From NCBI RefSeq assembly GCF_016861695.1, contig NZ_BOLP01000002.1:92369-156368 (forward strand): a DNA stretch of 64,000 nucleotides. The letters are read 5' to 3'. Each line of letters opens with the position of its first letter. Within the stretch, counting starts at the first letter, position 1. Positions 54,718 to 63,800 of this stretch are shown piece by piece. The notes beneath the pieces were generated by a model. That model saw only the letters and a program-made list of their open reading frames with translations. It was not told the origin of the DNA and made no database searches. The DNA is from Levilactobacillus andaensis (lineage in GTDB: Bacteria > Bacillota > Bacilli > Lactobacillales > Lactobacillaceae). Made by a program: the position numbers and the translations under genes.

Positions 54718-54730
54718 ACTCCTATCCAAC

Positions 54731-55504
54731 CTAATTCCGGTCATACGCCCAAACCGCCAGCGGCGCAAAGACCGCCACAACGGCAACGTCAAAGACCACT
54801 ACCAGCAAGGCCTCGTGCGTCCAACTGCCAGTCGCCAGAATCTGACGAATCGCGGTGATCACGTAGGTCACTGGATTCAAGTGCGCCACGAACTGGAGTG
54901 GCTTCGTCAATGAGTGTAACGGCACGAAGGCGTTTGACATGAAGGACAGCACCAGCATCGTCATCAATGATGCGCTTTGAACAGCGCCCGCACTCTTTGC
55001 CAGCAGGCCCAGGAGCGCGAAGATCCAGGACAACGCCCAGCCCGTGAAAATGGCCAGGAGTCCAATCGCCACGACCCAGCCAAAGCCAACGGCCGGACGC
55101 CACCCCATGAGATAGCCGGTGGTCAACGAGGTAATCGTCGCAATCAGCAAGCGTAAACTATCAGCAAATAGTTGCCCCGCCAACGGTGCGATGTGCGCCA
55201 TCGGCAATGACTTGAAGCGGTCAAATACCCCGGAGTCGAGATCTTCTCTGATTTGCGCACCCGACCCGGAGCCCGCCGACAACATTGTTTGAATCAAAAT
55301 ACCAGGGACGATGGTCGGCAGATAGGCCTGAACACCACCGGCAATGGCGCCGCCGAATAAATAACCGAACATCAGCATGAACAGGACGGGCTGAATCACC
55401 ACATCCATAAAGTTATCCGGGTTGTGAACCGTCTTGAGTAAGTTCCGATAGGCCATCGTGGCCGTATTCATAATGACGTTGCCGCCATGCATTTTTACAT
55501 CCAT
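54731..55504 (-). CDS. ABC-2 type exporter permease (DrrB-like)
   Basis: 257 residues from MDVKMHGGNVIMN with GAGGG seven bases upstream (17 further open codons overlap the preceding gene). Six membrane segments; ABC-2 features FMDVVIQPVLFMLMFGYLFG and IQTMLSAGSGSGAQIREDLDSGVFDRFKSLP across residues 35-140. Pairs with the ATPase encoded 16 bases upstream to export a hydrophobic compound such as an antibiotic or lipid. Confidence 0.9.
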   Translation of the reverse strand: MDVKMHGGNVIMNTATMAYRNLLKTVHNPDNFMDVVIQPVLFMLMFGYLFGGAIAGGVQAYLPTIVPGILIQTMLSAGSGSGAQIREDLDSGVFDRFKSLPMAHIAPLAGQLFADSLRLLIATITSLTTGYLMGWRPAVGFGWVVAIGLLAIFTGWALSWIFALLGLLAKSAGAVQSASLMTMLVLSFMSNAFVPLHSLTKPLQFVAHLNPVTYVITAIRQILATGSWTHEALLVVVFDVAVVAVFAPLAVWAYDRN

Positions 55505-55520
55505 CTTGCATCCCTCTTTC

Positions 55521-56456
55521 TTAGTTCTTGCCGACCGTGAGATCCATGAAGACATCGTCCAGCGATGGTTCTTGCACGGATAAATGGTCGATTGCGATTT
55601 TAGCTTGCTTCAATGACGCTAAGATTGGCGTTAACTCTGTGACTTGATTTAACCGCACGCTCAGTCGCTGCCCGGTTCGTTGAATGGTATTGGGCACCTG
55701 GGACGTCAGCAGGTTTACCGCTGCCGTTACCTGCGTGGCCTGGCCGACCGTGAAATTCAATTTGGTCCCGCCGACCTGCTGTTTAAGCTCGGCTGGCGTC
55801 CCCATCTTCACGACCTTGCCGTGGTCGATGATGGCCAGGTTGTCGGCCAATTGGTCGGCCTCGTCCAAGTACTGCGTGGTCAAAATCACCGTCGATCCCT
55901 GCTTCACCAGCTGACGAATCGTCGCCCACATCTGCGTCCGGGTCCGCGGGTCCAGCCCGGTCGTCGGTTCATCCAGGAAGATCAGGGTGGGCCGCGTGAT
56001 CAGGCTCACAGCGAGGTCCAGTCGGCGCCGCATCCCCCCGGAAAAGTTTTTCAAAGCCTTATCGGCGGAGTTTTCGAGTGAAAATTCAGTCAGGAGCTCC
56101 GTTGTTCGTTGCTTGGCGTCCTGCCGTGAGAGGCCATTTAAGCGGGAAAAAATCATCAGGTTCTCACGTGCCGAAATGTCTTCGTCGACCGAGGCGTACT
56201 GTCCGGTGAGGCCAAACATCGACCGCGCCAGCCGCCCTTCCTTAACCGTGTCGTGGCCGAAGATCTTGACGTGGCCCGCGTCAGCCTTAAGCAACGTGGT
56301 CATCATGCGTAGTGTCGTGGTCTTCCCGGCGCCATTGGGTCCCAGCAACCCGAAGACCTCTCCTTGCCGCACGTTAAACGAAATATCATCCACGACCGTC
56401 TTCTGTCCAAACTTCTTAGTCAAATGGCTCACTTCAATTGCATTAATCGCTGACAT
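55521..56456 (-). CDS. ABC exporter ATP-binding protein (DrrA-like)
   Basis: 311 residues: Walker A GPNGAGKTT, Q loop, signature NFSGGMRRRLDLAVSLI, Walker B LIFLDEPTTGLDPRTR, switch region TTQYLDEADQLAD, and the C-terminal 80-residue extension of DrrA-type ATPases. Works with the permease downstream. Transcribed from a promoter flanked by MarR-like operator repeats. Confidence 0.93.
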   Translation of the reverse strand: MSAINAIEVSHLTKKFGQKTVVDDISFNVRQGEVFGLLGPNGAGKTTTLRMMTTLLKADAGHVKIFGHDTVKEGRLARSMFGLTGQYASVDEDISARENLMIFSRLNGLSRQDAKQRTTELLTEFSLENSADKALKNFSGGMRRRLDLAVSLITRPTLIFLDEPTTGLDPRTRTQMWATIRQLVKQGSTVILTTQYLDEADQLADNLAIIDHGKVVKMGTPAELKQQVGGTKLNFTVGQATQVTAAVNLLTSQVPNTIQRTGQRLSVRLNQVTELTPILASLKQAKIAIDHLSVQEPSLDDVFMDLTVGKN

Positions 56457-56484
56457 GTTAATCCCCTCTTAGCTCTCTTTTTAA

Positions 56485-56535
56485 TCAGGTCCCCCTGACT
56501 AAAATTATAATAAGGCCCCCTGATGAAATTGTCAA
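56485..56535 (-). promoter_or_regulatory. ABC exporter promoter with tandem TCAGGGGG operators
   Basis: Minus strand TTGACA (56535-56530), 17 bases, TATTAT (56512-56507). TCAGGGGGCC lies inside the spacer (56523-56514) and TCAGGGGGACCTGA just downstream of the -10 (56498-56485), 25 bases apart. Binding of the divergent MarR protein here would block the promoter. Confidence 0.68.
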
Positions 56536-56605
56536 GAGGTAGCTCAAAATAGATAATGCCACTTCACCTGGTTGTCGGGTATAATGGCAATAGGGAGGCG
56601 GTTCT

Positions 56606-57124
56606 ATGCCTGATTTGACGAAACAAAAAAATGCGGCTGGCAAGCTGATTGAATTCGGCATGGTCAGCCACACTGCGGAGGAGGTAGCCCACCGCAACCA
56701 CTTGGATAAAGAGGACCATCCGCTACGCTTTCAGGGGCAGGGCAAGATTTTACTGGCCCTATCCCAAGACGATGGCCTCTCGCAAAAGGAGCTGGCGACG
56801 CGCCTAAATCTCGCGGTGCAATCGACAGCTGAATTTGTTAATAAACTGGTCAAAAAGGACTTAGTCACTAAGGAAAAGTCGACGACGGATCGGCGCAAAA
56901 CGATTATTCGCCTAACGGATCTGGGTCGTGAAACCGCGGCAGCCGAAACGGCCAAGGTGCCAGCGTACTTAGAAACGTTGACGGACGCCGAGTTAGAGCA
57001 GCTTACCGCGATTTTAACGAAGATCAATAACAACCTTTACGACGAAATCGACACCATGACGCCCACACAGTCTAACAAGTTCAAGGCGACTGTGGCGGAC
57101 CACCTGCGCGACTGGTTCCTCTAA
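56606..57124 (+). CDS. MarR family transcriptional regulator
   Basis: 172 residues; winged helix with QGQGKILLALSQDDGLSQKE, LATRLNLAVQSTAEFVNKL and wing EKSTTDRRKTIIRLT. A TATAAT at about 56580 and GGGAGG precede the ATG. Divergent from the ABC exporter, which it very probably represses, releasing it when a phenolic or antibiotic-like ligand binds. Confidence 0.92.
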   Translation: MPDLTKQKNAAGKLIEFGMVSHTAEEVAHRNHLDKEDHPLRFQGQGKILLALSQDDGLSQKELATRLNLAVQSTAEFVNKLVKKDLVTKEKSTTDRRKTIIRLTDLGRETAAAETAKVPAYLETLTDAELEQLTAILTKINNNLYDEIDTMTPTQSNKFKATVADHLRDWFL

Positions 57125-57128
57125 CGCC

Positions 57129-57163
57129 AAACGGTCTCCCATTCAGGGGTTGACCGTTTTTTT
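57129..57163 (+). terminator. terminator of the MarR gene
   Basis: AAACGGTC.CCC / GGG..GACCGTTTTTTT hairpin just after the stop codon. Confidence 0.85.
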
Positions 57164-57237
57164 ACGAGGTTAAATGCCCGTTCTAGCAACAACAGTGGGA
57201 CCAGAACTAGGCAACCTGGTGGGTCCTTCGCCTTACC

Positions 57238-57377
57238 GGCCGGCAGATATGGGCTGGAACGGTGCGAACACAACTTGAAGCCTCGAAAGAGCCGAGTCTA
57301 CAAGCTTGGTTTTCTACTAAGCCGGCAAGAATCGCCAACTAAGTAGAACGACGCGCCTGAGCCCATATCTGCCGACC
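57238..57377. repeat. long inverted repeat element
   Basis: CGGCAGATATGGGCT (57241-57255) is perfectly repeated inverted at 57360-57374; with one mismatch the stem extends to 18 pairs (57238-57377). Inside is a second hairpin TTCTACT (57312) / AGTAGAA (57342). No open frame of note. Could be a structured RNA or a small non-autonomous element. Confidence 0.6.
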
Positions 57378-57488
57378 TCTCGGCTTACATAGTGTGCTTA
57401 GACAACAAGGATAATGACTGTAACGGCCGTTATCAATTGAACCAAAGGCGCTAAGTTTTCACGTTTTCCGACCGCTGTCGTGGTAAAC

Positions 57489-57685
57489 CACAATCGGAGC
57501 CGGAGGAGTACAGGGATGTAGCCAGCCGTGGAGGTGGTGTTAGCTGGCGATTCACCAGCCAGCTTACAGCACGGGCGACTTTGGAGACACGTGGTCTTCG
57601 TGGCTTCAAAGCGAGCGAGAAGACTGGCGTTCTTCCAGTCTGAAGCGTCCCCACAGCAGGCGGAATCCCTGTCAGCCGTAGCGCG
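57489..57685 (+). repeat. dispersed 197-bp structured element, copy 2
   Basis: Second copy of the element at 19580-19776, same orientation, no gaps. Here AGCTGGC/GCCAGCT, CTTTGGAG/CTTCAAAG and AGACTGG/CCAGTCT can form. Lies between the inverted repeat at 57238 and the terminator of the second adhesin, again in a gene-free gap. Confidence 0.7.
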
Positions 57686-57745
57686 GCAAATTCACACTAA
57701 TTTACTGGCGAATTCTTACCGACTTTCAATCTAAAACCATACGCC

Positions 57746-57780
57746 AAAAAGCCGTCCCCCGATTCGAGGGACGGCCTTTT
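57746..57780 (-). terminator. terminator of adhesin 2
   Basis: Minus-strand GCCGTCCCTCG / CGGGGGACGGC hairpin with TTTTT. Confidence 0.9.
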
Positions 57781-57820
57781 AGTCTAGCTATAGCGTTACT
57801 TATATCTTAAGTGACTCAAA

Positions 57821-60800
57821 TTAATGTGAGCGCCGACGAACAAATGGTGTGATCAGCAGTGCTAAGAGGATTGCCCCTAATTGTGCCAAGAAACTCTCAT
57901 TCTTTTGGCCCGTTTGTGGTAATTCTGTTTCCTGTTGACTTGCCTGTTGTTTGGTCGTCGTCTGTTGAGACTGATCACGTCCCGTTACAGCAGTGTCGCC
58001 CGCATGGCCTTCGTTAAGTGTTTGAGCAGAACGATGACCCGTTGCATTAAGCAGTGCCTTTGAAGCACCCGCTTGCTTAAGGTTCTTCCGCGTTGCACCG
58101 GCGTTCTTCAATGACTTCTTCGATGGCTTCTTCCGTGACGTTGCCTTGCGACTATTTATCTTGTCAGCAAGTTGACGCGTAAAGATTGGTTCCGTCCCGG
58201 ATTCATCGAACTTAACGGTGGTCGTACCACCCATTCCGTCAGGTAAGATAGCATCCAAGTCACCGGAGGCCATCGTGCGTTGCGCAATGAGTTTACCCTT
58301 CTTCAGTTCCTGAACAGTCCGTTGACCGCTCATTGGGTCATACGTATAGATGACTTGAATACCGTCGGGCCATTGCTTGGTGACCTTCACGGGCTTCTTA
58401 TCAGCATCGGTGTTCGTTGGGACACTAACGCCCGCACTGTGACTCGCTGGCGCCTGGGTAAACGTTGGCATGGCATCTGCCGACTGAGCAAATTTAACAG
58501 TCGCTGTACCGCCAGCACCATCTGACAACGTCACTGATGAAGCACCAGGAACGATTGTCTGCTGATCAACTGTCTTACCGTCTCGTTGCTCCGTTACCGT
58601 CCGTTGACCAGTCGTTGGATCGTAGGCATAGATTGTCTCGCTACCATCGGTCCACTGCTTGGCCACTTTGACGATATCGCCATCGGTGTCTGTCGTCGTG
58701 GCAGTCACGTTACCGGCAGCGTCTTTCGTGGTCTGCGTTGTATCGTGTTCAAACGTTGGCTGCGACCCTGGTTGCCCGGCATTAACGATGGTTGCGATAC
58801 CTTCACCACTCGTCAATGTTGCCTTCGAGGAATCAGGTGCAATCGTCTTCTGGTCGACCGTCTTGCCGTCCTTTTGCTCCGTCACAGTCCGGTTACCAGT
58901 AGCTGGATCGTAGGTGTAAGTCGTCTCACTCCCATCAGTCCACTGCTTGGTGACTTTGATGACATTGCCGTTGGCGTCCTTCGTCGTGGCAGTCACGTTA
59001 CCAGACTTATCAGTCGCGGTCTGCGTCGTGTCGTGTTCAAACGTCGGTTGTGACCCTGGTTGCCCAGCATTGACGATGGTCTTAACCCCTTCGCCAGCGG
59101 ATAACGTTGCCGTCGTGTCATCAGGCGCAATCGTCTTCTGATCGACTGTCTTGCCGTCTTTTTGTTCCGTCACAGTCCGGTTACCAGTCGTTGGATCATA
59201 TGCATAATCCGTTTCGCTGCCATCCGTCCAGTGCTTCGTCACCTTGACGACATTGCCATCGGCATCGGTCGTCGTATCAGTCACGTTACCAGACTTATCA
59301 GTTGCGGTCTGCGTTGTCTCATGAGCAAACGTTGGCGTTGCACCTGGCTTGTCCGCAGTAACGATGGTTTCAACGCCATCGCCACTCTTCAACGTAGCCT
59401 TTCCATCGGCCGCAATCGTCTTCTGGTCGACCGTCTTACCGTCCTTTTGTTCCGTCACTGATTGCTTACCGGTGGCTGGATCGTAGGTGTAAGCCGTTTC
59501 GCTGCCGTCCGTCCAGTGCTTGGTTACCTTAACGACATTGCCATCGGCATCGGTCGTCGTATCAGTAACGTTGCCAAACTTATCGGTTCCGGTCTGCGTC
59601 GTGTCATGGGTAAACGTTGGCGCTGCGCCTGGCGTCTCTGAATTAACGATGGTTTCAACGCCATCGCCACTCTTCAACGTGGCCTTCGGTGCATCTGCGG
59701 AAATCGTCTTCTGGTCGAGCGTCTTACCGGCTTTTTGTTCCGTAACCGTCTGCTTGCCAGTCGTTGGATCGTAAGTGTAATCCGTTTGACTGCCATCGGT
59801 CCACTGCTTAGTGACCTTGACGACATTGCCATCGGCGTCTTTCGTCGTGGCAGTAACGTTACCAGCATCATCTTTCGTGGTCTGCGTCGTGTCATGGTCA
59901 AACGTTGGTTCTGACCCTGGTTGCCCAGCATCAACAAGCGTGTCGACACCTTCACCAGCAGATAACGTTGCCTGCGTCTTATCGGGTGAGATCGTCTTTT
60001 GGTCGACCGTCTTACCGTCTTTTTCCTCAGTCACTGTCCGGTTACCCGTCGTTGGATCGTAGGTATAAGCTGTCTTACCGCCATCGGTCCACTGCTTGGT
60101 AACGTTGATGACATTGCCAACGGCGTCTTTCGTCGTGGTCGTGACGTTGCCAGCCTTATCAGTCGTGGTCTGCGTCGTGTTGTGGGCAAACGTTGGTTCT
60201 GACCCTGGTTGCCCAGCATCAACAAGCGTGTCGATACCATCACCGGCAGATAACGTTGCTTTAGGCGTAGCGGCATCAATGGTCTTTTGGTCGAGCGTCT
60301 TGCCGTCCTTTTCCTCCGTAACAGTCCCTTTACCAGTCGTTGGATCGTAGACGTAAGCTGTCTTACTGCCATCGGTCCACTGCTTGGTAACGTTGATAGC
60401 ATTGCCATCGGCGTCTTTCGTCGTGGCAGTCACGTTACCAGCCTTATCAGTGGCCGTCTGCGTCGTGTTGTGGGTAAACGTTGGTACCGAACCTGGTGCC
60501 AACACAGCAACAAAGGTTTCAACAAGTGGTTCAACACCGCCACCATTCGTCAAGGTTTCACTCGTAGAACCCTTGTCGAATGTCTTCTGGGCAACTGTCT
60601 TGCCGCCCTTTTGTTCTGTCACCGTCTGTGTCTTCTCGACTGGATCATAAGTGTAAGCCGTTTGACTATCATCGGTCCATTGCTTAATGACCTTGATGAC
60701 ATTGCCAGCGTCATCTTTCGTTGTGGCAGTCACGTTACCAGCATCGTCCTTCGTGGTGGTCGTCGTATCATGTTCAAACGTTGGTTGTGACCCTGGTTGC

Positions 60801-63800
60801 CCAGCGTTAACGATGGTTTGAACACCATCACCAGTCTTCAACGTGGCCTTTGTAGGATCGAGACCGAATGTCTTCTGGTCAACTGTCTTACCGTCTTGTT
60901 GTTCCGTTACCGTCCGGCTCTTAGCAACTGGATCGTAAGTGTAAATCGTTTGGCTACTATCTGGCCATTGCTTAACGACCTTGATGACATTGCCATTGGC
61001 ATCCATCGTCGTGGTCGTATCGCCATCGGTCTTTGTCGTGTCGTGCTTAAACGTTGGCTCTGCGCCTGGCGTTTCAGCATCAACAAGCGTTTCAACGCCG
61101 TCACCAGTAGACAACGTTACATTTGGCACATCAGGCGTGATTGTCTTAGTATCAACTGTCTTACCGTCTTTTTTCTCCGTCACCGTCTGCGTCTTCTTGT
61201 CTGGATCGTAGGTGTAAACTGTGCTACTACCATCGGTCCAGTTCTTGGTTACGTTGATGACATTGCCAGCGTCATCTTTTGTCGTGGCAGTAACGTTGCC
61301 AGCAGCATCAGTCACCGTCTTCGTTGTGTCATGTTCAAACGTTGGTTGTGCGCCTGGTTGCCCAGCGTTAACGATAGTTTGAACACCATCACCACTCTTC
61401 AAAGTTTCCTTTGTAGGATCGGTACCGAATGTCTTCTGATCGATTGTCTTACCGTCTTTTTGTTCCGTTACTGTCCGGTTCTCAGTAGCTGGAGCAGCTG
61501 GATCATAGGTGTAAGTCGTTTGACTATCATCTGGCCATTGCTTAACAACCTTGATGACATTGCCATTGGCATCCATCGTCGTAGTCGTATCGCCATCGGT
61601 CTTTGTCGTGTCATGTTTAAACGTTGGCTGTGCACCTGGTTTTTCTACATCAACAGTGGTTGCAATACCCTTACCGCTCGTCAATGTTGCTTCCGTAGAA
61701 CCCTCAGCAATCGTCGTAGAATCAACCGGCTGACCGTCTTTTTGCTCCGTCACCGTCTGTTTGCCAGTAGCTGGATTGTAGGTGTAAACCGTGCTACCAC
61801 CATCATTCCAGTTCTTGGTTACATTGATGACATTGCCAGCATTGTCTTTCGTCGTGACAGTAACGTTACCAGCATCGTCCTTCGTCGTCGCAGTTGTGTT
61901 ATGTTCAAACGTTGGTAGTGACCCTGGTTGCCCAGCATCAACGATAGTTTCAACACCATTACCATCCGCTAACGTCGCCTTACCATCACCATCAGATGCA
62001 ATCTTTTGCTGGCTGACTGTCTGACCGTCCTTTTGATCCGTTACTGTCCGGTCCCCAGAAATTGGGTCGTAGGTGTAGGTCGTTTGGCTGTCATCGGTCC
62101 ATGGCTTAACTACTTTGACAACATTACCATTAGTATCTTTCGTCGTGATAGTACCATCGGCCGCGGTCTGCGTTGTGTCATGTTCAAATATTAGCTGGTT
62201 GGTTTTCGGGTCAAGCGCAACGACAGTGTTCGTATTGGTACCCTCACCATCAGATAGCGTGACCTTAGAACCAGGAGTAAGCGCGGTAATGTCCTGTTGG
62301 TCAACCTGTTTTCCACTCTTTAGCTCCGTAACGGTCTTCTTACCAGCGGCTAGATCATTGACGTAAGTCGTTTGGCTACCATCAGCCCACTTCTTATCAA
62401 TCTTGACCACGTTACCGGCTGAGTCTTTTTCAGTGATCGTCGTACTGCCATCGGGATCATCAACCTTACCCAAAACCTTCAGCTGACCAGGAACAACAGT
62501 CAACGCATAATTTGAATTAGCGGATGTTGCATCAATTGTGTACGTTCCGACTTCCTTGCCATCTGGTTCTTCGTAGCTCAAATCCAACTGCGGTTGATCA
62601 TGGACTGGTGAACCATCAACTACTACCTTTGACTGGTTTGCGGGAATTGACTCGCCTGCATTCATGTCCTGGTTGGCCACTGTAACGGTGACTGTCCGTT
62701 TTGCAACAGTCAGAGTCCCGGTACCAAATGCGTCTTTGAAATCATAGTTAGGATTATCTTGGGCCAAACGTGCTTGGGCAGCCTGACTCAATTGAATCGT
62801 GTAATTGCCGCCAGCTTGTAAGTCAGCCGCACCTACAGACTTACCGGTTGTATTGTCAATAATCTCAAAATCAGTTTGTGCGATTGTGTTGTTGGGAACA
62901 TTAATTGTTGCTGATAACGTTGGCAACTCATCATCATAGATCATTTGGACATCCGCAACTGTTACCTTAGTCGATGCTGACGTAACCGTAAAGTTTCCTG
63001 GCGTTACGGTCACGGAGTAGTTCTTACTCGAGCTACTCCCCTTAATGGAGTCAGCATATGTGCCAATATTTTCTTCATTAGCATCACGCGTCAGAGTGAC
63101 CTTCAAGTCAGACAACTGGTCATCGTTAACTAGCCCAGCTTTAGAGGCATCAGTTAACGTTAATTTAGGGTCAGTAGTGCCATAAACTTTCTGAGCATCA
63201 TTTGCCGTCACGGTGATTTTCTTTGGCGTTACAGTCAATACGGCTGTTCCAAACGTCCCAAAGCTGTAATTCTTATCTGCCGTCAAAACAGCTTGTGCAT
63301 CAGCTGTATAACGAATCGTGTAGTCGCCACCAGCTTGAAGTTGGTCAACGGAAACTACTTTTTCCGTAGTGTTATCGACAACTTCATAGTCCTTTTGAGC
63401 GAGTACATCGTCAGCTCCCGTTACCTTGGTACCTAAGCTTCCAGTGATTTCAGGTAACTGACCATCATTACCACCATAAACTACGGTCGCAGCTTGAATC
63501 GTAGGTGTAGCTACAGCTGGTGTAATCGCAAAGTCCCCTGGCGTTACGGTCACAGTGTAGTTCTTATTTGAACCACTTGCGCTCCCAGTAATAGCCTTGG
63601 TATACGTACCAACATTTTCTTTAGTAGTGTCGCGTGTCAAAGTAACATCAAGTACAGACAACTGATCACCATTAACCAATTCATCTTGAGATTTATCAGT
63701 TAACACTAATTTAGGGTCAGCCGTACCATAGGTCTTACCTGTACTTTGAGCCACCACTGTAACCGCCTTCGGCGTTACAGTCAGCTTAGCCGTTCCAAAA

